The notes under the pieces were generated by a model, which worked only from the letters and a program-made list of their open reading frames with translations, did not search any database and was not told the DNA's origin. Positions 12,038-23,008 of a stretch of DNA of 64,000 bases are shown here, one piece after another. The stretch comes from Zeugodacus cucurbitae. Its lineage: Eukaryota > Arthropoda > Insecta > Diptera > Tephritidae. Numbering within the stretch: the first letter of the stretch is position 1; each line of letters starts with the position of its first letter. Location of the stretch: contig NC_071668.1 in the NCBI RefSeq assembly GCF_028554725.1, positions 10,585,001 through 10,649,000 of the forward strand. Direction: 5' to 3'. The position numbers and the translations under genes were made by a program.

Positions 12038-12727
12038 ATGCTTTTACAATACTTTTCGGGAATGTTTGACCGTTTCATAAACGGTTTGCGAAACTTAAAG
12101 CGAGACTTTCAAAATCCTACAAATCTTTACGCGAGTTTACGTCTGATTTTCCTATTCGCACACTTCTACGGTCTAACGCCATATCACATTGTCAGATCGT
12201 CGAAGACTCAAAAACATATTTTAAACGCCTCGGCATTCGGTTACTTCAGCATGGCTATGCGTTTTCTCTTTCTACACGTCAATATAATGTATAGCATTCT
12301 GCACAATCACACGGTCATCGATTATTTCTTCACAACCGAAATTTCGCATTTCACGGACTCAATGCAAAAATTCAATGGCATCTTCGGCAATTTGATGGCG
12401 ATATGCTTTTGCTTCGTGCAACGCAAGCGACTGTGTACGCTTGTTAAGCGTATGCATACAACCGAGGAGCGTTTCTCGAATGTGGGCGTGTCGTTTATGC
12501 AGAAATACGTGGCAAAGCGTACAAATCGCTTTGCTTTGGGTTTATTCGCCTTAACTATTGGTTATTTTCAATTGAGCATGTTCGGTATATTGGCACGAAA
12601 TAATATATATACATCACTACCGGCAGCTGTGGCATTCTATGCACCGCATTTGCTCGTTTGTGGCGTGGTACAACTGTTTTATGCCATTATTTACAAGTTG
12701 ACGCAATATTTACGTGCCCTGAATAAA
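12038..12727 (+). CDS. Gr28b: Gr28b-like gustatory receptor, alternative first coding exon E
   Basis: This is the first exon nearest the shared exons. It encodes 230 residues from ATG 12038: a soluble N-terminus, the HFYGLTPYHIV block, a YFFTTEISHFTDS stretch (as in the other exons) and several hydrophobic segments. It ends in LNK, in phase 0. The donor reads AAA|GTTGAG, weaker than the GTGAGT/GTATGA/GTGAGA donors of the other four. The intron to 13271 is only about 540 bases. The mature receptor would be 463 aa. Confidence 0.9.
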
Positions 12728-13270
12728 GTTGAGTATTTGTGTGAAAACAGGTTGAGAATTGCAAGTGCTATTTAAGCGGTGAATGAAATGAGAAAATATA
12801 GAAACTTTCTTGTTTGGTTTTTGTACAGTTTATCTTACACGTTTTTCTAGCTTCGAACATTTGGTAAGAACTGCTAAAACACAGAACTCTCGAATACACT
12901 TAAGAAGAGAAGATAACGGTTATGAAGCCTACCGAAATACGATGTGTGAGAGGAGCGTAGGTAAGAGTATCAATACTCTGATGATATTGATCTCCTGAGA
13001 GCAAACTTAACGGTTAAAGGACCTTTTAGAACTTAAGGAACCGCTCTCTAGACAGTTAGATCTACGTTACCGGAACGAATCCGGATTTTTATACGGCTAA
13101 GTATCGACAACATACATTCAAATTATTTGGTGATTGACTTCTGTCGCTACAGCAATAATAACTTGGTTGTTTTCTTATGAATCGTGTAGTCTCAATAGCA
13201 GTATTACCATAACCTCAACCTTGAAATTTGTATATTCTCCAGTTCTAACTAAATTCCCTTCCCCTTGCAG
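12728..13270 (+). other. Intron between Gr28b exon E and the shared exons
   Basis: No coding sequence is supported. It ends in a pyrimidine-rich tract and TTGCAG at 13265-13270, the common acceptor for all five first exons. Confidence 0.8.
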
Positions 13271-13669
13271 GTTTTAAAGAATCTCGCACATCAATGGGAC
13301 AATAGTATTGTGAAACCGATGCCAAAGCAACGCTCACTACAATGTTTGGACTCATTCTCCATGTACACGATAGTCACAAATAACCCTTGTGAGATTATAC
13401 AGGAATCTATGGAAATACATCACATGATCTGCGATGCCGCATCGACAGCAAATAAATATTTCACTTATCAGCTGTTAACCATCATTTCGATTGCATTTTT
13501 GATCATCGTTTTCGATGCCTATTATGTGCTCGAGACATTGCTGGGCAAATCGGCACATGAGAGCAAATTCAAGACTGTGGAATTCGTTACTTTCTTTTCG
13601 TGTCAAATGATTTTGTATCTCATTGCGATCATATCGATTGTGGAGGGCAGTAATCGGGCTATTAAGAAG
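13271..13669 (+). CDS. Gr28b: Gr28b shared exon 2
   Basis: This exon encodes 133 residues and is bounded by TTGCAG and GTTTGT, phase 0 at both ends. It opens with VLKNLAHQWD, continuing directly from the LNK end of each first exon. A hydrophilic loop with few hydrophobic residues comes next. Two membrane segments follow, around YQLLTIISIAFLIIVFDAYY and VTFFSCQMILYLIAIISIV. It ends with EGSNRAIKK. It aligns with the equivalent part of the Gr28a-like gene downstream (VEGSSKTIRES). The same acceptor must serve all five alternative starts. Confidence 0.93.
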
Positions 13670-13728
13670 GTTTGTATAACGAGTATATAATAGTATATCA
13701 AGTGTGAAGTAATTAAAATCTCTTACAG

Positions 13729-13887
13729 AGCGAGAAAACCGGTGGCATTGTGCACTCGCTACTCAATAAGGCAAAAAATGCTGAATTGAAGGAGAAGCTG
13801 CAGCAGTTTTCTTTGCAATTGTTGCATTTGAAAATACATTTCACCGCCGCTGGACTCTTCAACATCGATCGTACGCTTTATTTTACG
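13729..13887 (+). CDS. Gr28b: Gr28b shared exon 3
   Basis: The exon encodes 53 residues between a TCTTACAG acceptor and a GTACGT donor, phase 0 at both ends. It contains a charged helix (NKAKNAELKEKLQQ) and then FTAAGLFNIDRTLYFT, the conserved lead-in to the last membrane segment of insect gustatory receptors. The intron before it is only 59 bases. Confidence 0.93.
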
Positions 13888-14709
13888 GTACGTACAAAGG
13901 ATTAAATTAAAAATATTAATATAAATTGCAATTTTTCTTATCAAACTTATGAAAAATGTTTCTGATAAGCTTCAAGAAGGCTTTATATAGGAAAGCAACA
14001 CTCTTGACTTTCATAAATTGTATTTATCACAATGTAAACGCTGTTTTTGTTACACATTGGCTTTCGGTAGAGAAACAATCAGCGGTTTGAAGTCGAAAAT
14101 TGAAACTGACAGGAGGATTTATCAGACAGTGGTTTCAAGCTCATTGAAGAACTGATTTTCAATTTACTTAATTTAACCAGATCCAAAATCGAAAAATGCA
14201 TTTAAACTGTCTTCAAAATCTTGAATAATGTTTTCTGCTACTACTATTACCACAACAACATCAACACAACAATAAACTCAGTAACTTAGCAATTATTCGG
14301 TTTAGAATGTGCGGTTTCAAAAATTTATAAAATCAAATTATAGAGATGTCAATAAACAAAATTATTACCAGAAATAATGAGAGATATAATAATTATTAGT
14401 TGACAATTCCAAAAAAAATTAAAAAAATAAATTTACTAAAAAAAAAATTTAATAATTAAAAAAAAATAAAAAAGTTTATTTATTTAAAAAAAATTTAAAT
14501 TAAAAAAATGTAAGTTTAAAAAAATTCAAAAAATTAAGAATTAATTAAAAAAAATATATTGTAAAGTAAAATAATTGGACTCACCCTAATACGGATCACT
14601 TTCATCTGTAAAAAATCAAAAAAATATTTTAAAATATTTATTTTCTCTTTATATACATATATTTTGAAATCTAAAATAATACATATGTATATCTTAACCT
14701 AACTTACAG
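13888..14709 (+). other. Intron between Gr28b shared exons 3 and 4
   Basis: Very AT-rich, with A-rich runs at 14400-14560. No coding or mobile-element sequence is recognised. It ends in AACTTACAG at 14709. Confidence 0.8.
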
Positions 14710-14853
14710 ATAAGTGGCGCGCTCACCACCTACTTAATCATTCTCCTACAATTCACATCGAATAATGAACCAGAACAACAGTTAACAACGATGGGCCCGA
14801 ATGGCACAACGCCACTACAAAATCTCGTTTCAAATTTAACAGCTGATGCCTAA
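14710..14853 (+). CDS. Gr28b: Gr28b shared terminal exon with TYhhhhhQF signature
   Basis: The exon encodes the last 47 residues and stops with TAA at 14851. It contains TTYLIILLQF, a perfect match to the TYhhhhhQF signature of insect gustatory receptors in the seventh membrane segment. A 32-residue tail rich in N, T and Q follows. An AATAAA at about 15223 is a candidate polyadenylation signal, about 370 bases downstream. The shared C-terminus of every isoform is 233 residues (133 + 53 + 47). Confidence 0.93.
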   Translation: MSGALTTYLIILLQFTSNNEPEQQLTTMGPNGTTPLQNLVSNLTADA

Positions 14854-16414
14854 TGCCAGTTATATTTGATTGATACTCAAAGCGTTTTTCTTTTAAATTT
14901 ATATACTCATAAGCTATGTATTGTAAAATTTCCCTAGTCATATATATGTAAGTGTGTATGTATGTTATTTATTTCTCTTCTGTATATGTATGTAATGCCT
15001 GAGACTTATGTAACTCGTTTTTTGTATTAAGTATATATTGAATTATGAAAATATATGCATAAACTTTAGACGGTATACGAACGTTTGATCATATCTCGAT
15101 GTCTGGAAATGCAGATTTTAATTATCTGTTTAATAGGTTTGTTAAGCATAAAATGAATTGTTTGATATTAAATGAATTTATATTGCATTTGTATTGAAAT
15201 ATTTTTTTGTTTTTAGAAAAAGTAAATAAAGTATAATTGTGAACATAATATATATGTATGTATGCAATTAATTATACCTAATAAATGAGCTGAAATATTG
15301 GATTTCAACAAAATTGAGTATTTTACTCTCTTATGTATTGAATTTATCTGGAATTTATTCAAAGGTATGTATGTATGTACTGCGACCTGTGGTCTATTAT
15401 GCTCTCCCCTCTTTAGATTTTATTATTTAAACCTTAAATTGTAATAAATTCGAGTGTTCTACCTGGGACTACAGAGACAAAACGGTGGATCTACGTAATC
15501 GAAACTGATCCTGATTTATACCCAGCGAAGGACTGAGATCTCAAATTTATTAAAAAATCATTATATACATATGTGAGAGCGGTCGTATAAGTACTTGATC
15601 TCCAAAACAGCAAAAAAAAATGTGAAAAAATCTCGATTATTTCTCAAAAAATCCTCATTTGTTAAATAAACCATTCAACGCTTTTAATTAGAATATTAAA
15701 AATAAGACTGATAATAGAAATATTTCTAAATAAAGTGACTTAAATAATTCAATAATAATAATAAATAATAGTTAATAATAAATAATAATTTAATTAGGCG
15801 CTTACCCGTATTTAAGCTTTAACATGCATGAATGTGTGTATATACACAGTTGAGAGTATCCTGCGTTAATTTTGTTAGTGCGAATTGTGTCACAATCGAG
15901 CACTCATTTCATATATTGATAGCAATTGTGGCTTATTACAGCGCATAACGAGCCATCATTCACTCCGATTACAGGCAATGTCCTTTTAACGCGTTTTGGC
16001 AGGTAAACTCCCTTGACCCACCGACCCATTCGCTAATCATGTTTGTTGAATTGAAAGTCAGCACGGCACTCCTACATACCCCCCGAGTAACTGATAGTAC
16101 ATCAGTGACGCGTCAATACAACAAGAACTTTATACACTATTTATACAAAGAAAAAATTCTTTGAAGCGACATGCCAAGGAACTCGCACTATTTCAGTCAC
16201 AATATTGAATTTCGCGACAGTAATCAACAAGTACGCGGCGCTTACGGACGTTTACAAAGCATTTAATTATTGTCTTCCGGTTGACATTGACCTATTAAAG
16301 GTGGCTACTTGAGAACGAGTTACGCGACACCGAGCACTTCTATAATAAATACATATATAATCTAACGTATCGACATATCACATCAACGATTAAGTAGTAC
16401 AGTGCACTTTCATT
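14854..16414 (+). other. Gr28b 3' UTR and Gr28b-Gr28a intergenic region
   Basis: AT-rich DNA with the likely Gr28b polyadenylation site near 15223 and short 'tatg' and 'aat' repeats. A TATA-like TATAATAAAT at 16341-16350 lies 74 bases upstream of the Gr28a start and is a possible promoter element. No other gene is visible. Confidence 0.55.
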
Positions 16415-17998
16415 ATGGCATTTCAATTTTTAAATCGTTTAACACAATCGGATAGCATTTTACAATCCCTGCGACCGTTGGCATATATATCACTCATTGG
16501 TTTGGCACCATTTCGCTTGAGTGTTAGTAAGGAAGTGCGCACTTCTAATTTCTCACTTGCTGCTGGCATTTTGCACTTCCTCTTCTATGTTTTGTGCTTT
16601 TTTCTTTCGCTACACGAAGGAGACTCCATCATTAGCTACTTCTTTCAGACTAGCATAACACGTTTGGGCGATGCAACACTCTCTTTAAGTGGGATAATAG
16701 CAATGCTTATGATTTTTAGTGTCATTTTCTTTAAGGTAAGGGAAACCTAAGAAAAAAACTTGGTATTATACATATTGTTAATATATATCAGTTATATGTA
16801 TATTCATGTATACTTACAGCGCAATTTGCTGCTCACAATCATACAAAACTGTTTAGTGGTGGATGATATATTTTTGCGTCTGGGACTGAAGCTTGATTAT
16901 CGTAAAATACTGATGTATTCATTTGTCACTTCGCTGGGACTATTGCTGTTCAATTTCGTTTATCTATTGGTCAGCTATATGCTATTGCGCTCTGCTGAGA
17001 TTTTGCCATCATTTGTAGTTTTCACAACATTCGCTTTGCCACATTTAAATATAAGTATTATGGTTTTCAAATTTCTTTGCACCACACATCTGACACGTAC
17101 GCGTTTTAGAATGATGAATGAGGTAAGTACATAACTGTAAAGCGTAAAGAAACAATAAATCTACATATATTTGTATTGCCATATACATGTATCATATAGG
17201 TACTACAGGATATACTGGACTCTTGTATTGAGGAGCGCGATGCAATTGAGCTCTCCCCCATGCACTCCGTAATACAAATACACAATTTTAACAATATACC
17301 ACGACGTCATGCGCCATCGGTTATTCAACCAAGAGCAACGCCACGTCCACGCTACAGCGTCACTTCGCTCGTACGTAGAAATCCTGAAGCAGCGCTGAAA
17401 CAAGTCAGCAATGTGCATAATCTACTTTGTGACATATGTTGCACAATCGAGGATTACTTTAATTATCCAATGCTAGCTATTATTGCTATTTCATTTCTCT
17501 TTATACTATTTGATGATTTTTACATTTTGGAAGCGGTCATTATGCCAAGCCGCGTGGATAAAATCGAAGCCGATGAGTTCTTCGCCTTTTTCATTACGCA
17601 AATGTTGTGGTATGTGGTGATAATCTTGTTAATCGTCGAAGGTAGCAGCAAAACCATAAGAGAAAGTAATAAAACTGCAGCTATTGTGCATAAAATACTA
17701 AATATATCTGATGAATCGGCAGTGCATGATCGGCTGTTGCGTCTGTCGTTGCAGTTACAACATCGACGTGTTGTGTTTACAGCCGCTGGACTCTTTAATT
17801 TGGATCGTACATTGATATTTACGGTTAGTGGACCGGAAATTAAATATTTAAGTAAATGTACAACGCATTATATATGCTCATTTGCAGATTTGTGGTGCTG
17901 CTACTTGCTACCTCATAATTCTAATACAATTTCGCTATAATCCAGCGCATTGGGATCGTTTGAACTCGTCATCAGGTTCAGCTTTAGCTTCAGGATAA
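16415..17998 (+). CDS. Gr28a: Gr28a-like gustatory receptor (four exons)
   Basis: Exons are 16415-16735, 16820-17122, 17200-17823 and 17888-17998. All junctions are phase 0 with GT..AG ends, giving 452 aa. The order matches the neighbouring Gr28b gene: GLAPF after the first membrane segment, SYFFQTSITRLGD, a conserved VLQ at the start of exon 3 (VLK in Gr28b), the loop, FTAAGLFNLDRTLIFT, then the last segment. Here the first exon is split in two after VIFFK. The signature reads CYLIILIQF, so the usual first T is C. In Drosophila Gr28a sits beside Gr28b, and this order supports the assignment. It is predicted to be a plasma-membrane chemoreceptor; the ligand is not deducible. Confidence 0.93.
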
Positions 17999-18484
17999 AG
18001 TGATGTGCCACAAGAAGATTCCGAGCAACGTACAAATTGGTATACATATGTGCAAACAATATATAATTGTATATACATTTATTATTATTGTTCCAAAATA
18101 ATATAAACATATTTGCTTTAAACGTTTAATCAACGTATTTTATTTGTACCGGATTTGCTACATGTATAAACATGTATACAGAAGTAAATACTCACATATT
18201 AACCATTTCCGATATAAGTAGCACGAAAACTCCTTTTATTGTTCACCATAACACCATTTAAGATATTTATAATAAAAGAAATTAAAATTTTCACTTTTTC
18301 AATATGACGCTGTTGAAGTTCCGCAAAAACTAACAAATTTGCCGCTTTGCTTTTGCCGTTTCCGTTATGTTCCGTATATTCCAAGCGTCCGCTCTTATTA
18401 GCATTGCTGACAAGCAGCGCCATCTATGCGCTGATGCATACAAGCAATATAAAGCAGCTGACATTGACAAGCGTGAGAAAAATT

Positions 18485-18835
18485 AGTGATGGGCGAAGTA
18501 GTGATTTTTCAGTTTCGGTGTAAAGAGTGACGACGACTTTTGGGGAGATTTTAGTTACTGGGGCGCCAAGATTTGAGGCCTGTTTCATGTTCATTAGCCC
18601 AAAATAAACATTTTTTAAGGAATAAAAAAACTGTTCGCGATATATTCGAACATGAATATCGAGTTATATATCTCGCAAACGGTGCGAAATGTCGAAAATT
18701 TTTATTCATCAAAAGGTTTTTATTTTGGGCTAATTAACATAAAAATGGCCTCAAATCTTGGCGCCCTAGTAACTTAAATTGATCCCGACTTTTAATTTAC
18801 AGTGATTTTTTATAACGACAGCGATCACTACTTGC
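18485..18835. repeat. Foldback (large inverted repeat) element
   Basis: The segment 18535-18620, containing 'actggggcgccaagatttga' and 'attagcccaaaataaa', is repeated in inverted orientation at 18700-18785 ('tcaaatcttggcgcccta', 'ttattttgggctaatta'). About 80 bases separate the arms. Weaker inverted similarity extends outward ('gaagtagtgattttt' / 'gatcactacttgcc'). Copy 2 of the duplication has only one arm (about 24100-24190). It may be a MITE or a local inversion-duplication. Confidence 0.65.
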
Positions 18836-18937
18836 CTTAGTAATATTGCAACGAAAATGGCACCAGAACAAAATAGAATTGACAATCGAAATCGATAACT
18901 TGCCAGATGTATCTAGACATCGATATCGTAGTTACCA

Positions 18938-19150
18938 GAATGTTCGAGTGGCTATGTATCGCTCACAATAGACTATATAAGGGCTGCCGGACTGGCAGCA
19001 AGACCCAGTTCTGAAAAAGCAGTTGTCGAGTAAGGACAATTCTAAAGAGAAAGTTGTCGAGTAGAGTGTAAACAAGTTATAAGATAGAGTTGTAAAGTAG
19101 AGTATTGAGTAATAAAGTGTTAAGTTATGAGGAATTAGAAATAAATACAG
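18938..19150 (+). mobile_element. Possible solo LTR fragment
   Basis: It begins with TGTTCGAGTGG and contains TATATAAGGG (about 18975), followed about 30 bases later by a CCAGTT-type start region. It has repeated GTCGAGTA motifs and ends with AATAAATACA. This layout resembles the promoter and R/U5 part of insect LTR retrotransposons. No coding sequence, primer-binding site or target duplication is evident, so the call is tentative. Confidence 0.35.
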
Positions 19151-19154
19151 CTAC

Positions 19155-20010
19155 TCACACTCAAAATGGGACACTACGAAAAGTCCACAATTCCTATATC
19201 TTAAACTCAAAATTGAAGCCTTGCTTAAGTTTTAAAGATTATTTTCAATATAATTCATTTTATTAGTAATATTTAAAGACAAAACAAAACAATTTTTCCT
19301 TTTATTTCAGAAAACAAATAAATAATTTGCATTTTGGTTTGAACATTGCTTAAATTGAAGCTCACTCTTAAAGTGGGACACTAAAATTATTTTATCATAA
19401 TATTGCTTTGGACGCATGATTAGTATTTGGTTGACTTCCCTTGGTGGCAATCACAGCATGCAGACGTCGGGGCATACTTTCCACTAATTTTTTGCAAAAT
19501 TCTGGCTCAATATTATACCATTCTTCCTTTACAGCGTCCTTCAGAGCGGTAATATTTTTCACTCTACGTTTGGCAACTCTTTTTTTCAATTCCGCCCACA
19601 AATGCTCAATTACGTTTAAGTCTGGAGACTGGGGAGGTGTCTCCAGTACTTTCGGGCAATTATATAGTAGCCAGTTTCGCGCATTTCAAGACTTAGGCTT
19701 CGGATCGTTATCCTGGTAAAACACGAAGTCGTCTTTTATGCCGAGATTTTCGGCGCTTTCCTTCACAGTTTCTTTAAGAATATCAATATAATACTTAGAG
19801 TCCATTATTCCGTTGACGAAGTGTATTTTACCGACTCCACACTCAGACATACACCCCCATACCATAAGAGACCCTCCACCATATTTTACTGTTTTTTTAA
19901 TCGCCGCATCATGAAGTTCAGTACGAGGTTTCCGTCAAGCAAATCTTTTTCCATCCGGCCCAAAGATATTTAGTTCTTGTATCGCTTTAGGTTCTTTTTA
20001 CAGACGAAAC
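19155..20010 (-). mobile_element. Tc1-like transposon remnant (DD34E type)
   Basis: Minus-strand translation gives the Tc1 core: GSLMVWGCMSE, GKIHFVNGIMDSKYYIDILK, KDDFVFYQDNDP (second catalytic D), then after a stop PPQSPDLNVIEHLWAELKKR (catalytic E in the IEHLW context) and VESMPRRLHAVI. The N-terminal DNA-binding part is missing, and there is at least one in-frame stop, near 19690. On the C-terminal side 'gggacact' motifs lie about 200 bases apart (about 19175 and 19380), resembling the double repeats of IR/DR-type Tc1 ends. It is not functional. Confidence 0.8.
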
Positions 20011-20725
20011 CAAAATATAGAGATTAAATAGTGGCTTTTGTTTGACAACCCAGCGATCGAACTCAGGGTAGAGCTTCATCGTTAAAAATAGATTTTGGAA
20101 ATCCGTTACAATATGAATATCTAAAACAGTTTTAACATATAACAAATTAGTCTGCTATAAAGCCAAATAGCTTTATATGTTCATTTAGCATAAAAATACT
20201 TAATCTGAAATAAAAGGAATTGCATTTTTCGTTCGTTATCTTATACGAAATAATTTATTTTTCAAATTTTACACTTTGCATGAATTTCACAAAATTGGCA
20301 CAATTCACTTATTTCTTTAGAACAATTTTACATAATAATAATAATATATTTATATACATATATATATGTATATCACTCGATTCACGAAATCAAGCTTCGT
20401 ATTTGAAGAAGTTTTTTTAAGCCAATCGTTGAATACTATTCAAATGAACAATAAATAACACTATATCTAGCTCGAACACAAAAAATTATCTGTTAACTAC
20501 TTGGTACCAGGGAAAAATTTCATTCACAGTAAAATAGTGGCTTGTACAAAAATCACCAATCATTGATATTACGGCCTAGCAGCAAAGATGATCTTTGCAA
20601 GCAGTCATTATCGCTATAAGTGATTTTTCAGTCACAGCGATAAATTCAGCGGTAGTGAAATATCGCTCATCACTAAAAACAGCTGACTTTGAGTGTGAGA
20701 AAATGAAACAGAATTTTTTACAAAA

Positions 20726-22729
20726 ATGCCGGGTAAAAGGTAGATTATATTTTGTAATTTTGTGTTATTTTAGTTAAAAAGTGATCCCTTTGCTTTAATT
20801 ACATATTACAACACTAAAATAGGAGACCGTGGCGCAAGGAATTGAAAAAACAACAACGAAAACGCAAAAGGCGAAGTGCTGCCATAGCACGGGATCAGCT
20901 ATTAGAAGAAGGTAATTGCAATAAGAAATATATTTCTAAAGATCCTGATTAAATAGAATAACGAATGTAATATGTAGAAGAGGCAAAGAAACTCCAAGAT
21001 CCCGCCTATCAGCAGTATTTACAGCAGCAATCGCTACTTGAAGAGCACAAACAACGCGAAATTGAACGCATACATGACGCAGAAGAGGAGGCTTGGCTGC
21101 GACACGACCTATTAGCGCATCGTCAATTCCGACTGCAACAACAACAGCGTGCTGCTGCAGAGGCGGCTGCCAACGCTATACGTGCACAACAAGAAAAAGA
21201 ATTGTTGGCTAAGTTAGCAGAGGAGCAACGACGACGAGATGAACGTGAAAAATGTGAAGCAGCTGCAGCTGCTGAATTTGAGAAAATGTTGCAGTGTATG
21301 GAAACATTTCTCAACAGTGAAGGTGAGCCACCACCTGCACTGCGTCGTGTAGTAGAAACGCGCCCCGGACAGTCATTATGTGCCTTATATGAACGTACGA
21401 ATTGTTGCCGTTTTGGGCCGACATGTATTAAGAATCATCGTCGTCCATTACTCGCCAATATCATTGTCGTGCGTAACTTCTTCATGCATCCACTATTAGA
21501 AGATGAGAATGAGCATGAAGAATACGCGCATGCAGATGGCAACCTGGAGTTAAGTGAACAAGATCTATGTGAAGCTTACAATGAATTCTTTGAAGATGTG
21601 TTGCCTGAATTCGAAGCGTTCGGTTATATACAGAACTTTCGGACATTGCGAAATACCCTGCGATATCTACGCGGCCATGTGTTTGTGGAGTATGTGGAGG
21701 AAAGGTAAGTTTTGATGGATTAAATATTTATTATTTTATAATTATTTTTACTTATGCAGATCTGCTTTAAAAGCTTTTATAAAACTACAAGGACGTTATT
21801 ACGCCGGCAAGCAATTAAATGTTGAATTTGCGAACATACCGACGTGGCGTAATGCAATCTGTGGTACGTGAGGCAATGCAGCTTAAACCGTCTTGTGTGG
21901 ATGGTATCCTTTTATAAAGAAAAATCAACGAATATTTCAACAAATGCAGTGCTCCATTCACTTGTTGCATAACTATTTTTATATAGATACAGACTTATAA
22001 TACTAATTTTTCCTTAACACTATTTCTATTTCTTAAAAAAAGGTTTATCACATACGCGTAAATGTCTCAAAGGCAACAAATGCCCTTACTTACATTTGTT
22101 TAATAATCCAGGCAATAAGTACAATACACCAATGAGCATAAATAGAACGCCTAGTATTAAGGCCTATATGGCCACACCGTTGCTAAGGTATTTTGGTTAA
22201 AATTGTAAGCTGAAACATTATTCAACTATTTTCCATATTTTATAGCTGGAATACGGTGACAGCAAGTGATGTGAGGCAGAGTTCGCGCAATTGGCGTTGG
22301 TCCGAGAGTCCTGAAGTGGAAGTATCTGCAGTGAAGGATGAATTGGAAAGTAGTGAGAAAGAAAGCAACAACACAAATCAGAACAGTGATACTGAAATTA
22401 AAGGAAGAAGACTTGAAATTGCCGAAACCTTGATGGTCGAGCAAAGGGTTGCGAAGGCTCAAACAGACTTAAATAAAAAACATAAACGCAAAAAACACAA
22501 ACATGAACGTGATAAAGCACATAAAAAGCATAAAAAGAAGCACACGAAGCACAGTTCCGACAGCAAAGATAGTGATGCCGAACATCGCGATAAACACAAG
22601 GGCAGCAAAAGTGAGAAGAGAAGTAGCAGTAGACATAGAGGATCTACTGGGAAAGATCATGGTAAAGAGGAACGCAAAGAAGAAAGGAAGAAGCGAAAGC
22701 ACTCGAATGTAGCAGAAAAGATAACATAA
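20726..22729 (+). CDS. ZRSR2: ZRSR2/Urp-like U2AF35-related splicing factor (six exons)
   Basis: Exons are 20726-20739, 20823-20911, 20978-21704, 21760-21863, 22043-22187 and 22246-22729. Junction phases agree and the total is 1563 nt (520 aa). Order: a basic N-terminus (RPWRKELKKQQRKRKRR), a long Q/E/R helix, CCCH finger 1 (CALYERTNCCRFGPTCIKNH), an RRM from about ANIIVVRNFF to VEFANIP, and finger 2 (C-X7-CLKGNKCPYLH). RNWRWSESPE and a K/H/S/R-rich RS-like tail follow. The family (ZRSR2; Drosophila CG3294) recognises the 3' splice-site AG and is needed for U12-type and some U2-type introns in the nucleus. I chose ATG 20726 because only MPGK..R keeps frame across the first junction. This is the intact parent of the pseudogene at 24.4-25.7 kb. 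Confidence 0.92.
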
Positions 22730-23008
22730 AGATGAATTGACTCGTTTCGAAAGGTACGCTTCTGGGTATTCGTAAATTGATTCCAATTTAATAATGCTTT
22801 GAAGGTTTCCGACTAGATGCGCTCCCTTGACTGTATATTATATTAAATTTTATATATAAATTATATACTTTCTACAAATAATAAAGTGCTGTTGTAAAAT
22901 CCCAAAAATATAAACTATGCAATTGTAGAAAATCTGTTGCATACTTTTAGGATTTTCAAGTTAAACTGTAGTTTTTTATTGTTAGACGCTAAAAAAAATC
23001 ATTACGCT
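22730..23008 (+). other. ZRSR2 3' flank and duplication junction
   Basis: This stretch carries the ZRSR2 3' UTR, with an AATAAAG near 22880 as polyadenylation candidate. Its last 70 bases ('tacttttaggattttcaag' to about 23003) recur at 25918-25980. There it marks the end of the second copy. At about 23005 the sequence switches abruptly into Gr28a exon 3. Confidence 0.75.

Larger units (their letters stand above)
17999..20725 (+). other. Gr28a-ZRSR2 intergenic region with inserted repeats
   Basis: The part 17999-18650 is matched by the second copy at 23475-24215. From about 18650 to 20615 there is extra DNA absent from copy 2, listed separately as a foldback element, an LTR-like segment and a Tc1 remnant. 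The last 100 bases (20615-20725) again match copy 2 and form the ZRSR2 leader. Confidence 0.7.

Noticed and set aside
20595..20702. Longer ZRSR2 N-terminus from frames upstream of 20726
   Set aside because: The frame leading to MKQNF... cannot join exon 2 in the frame encoding RPWRKELKK, whereas MPGK does.
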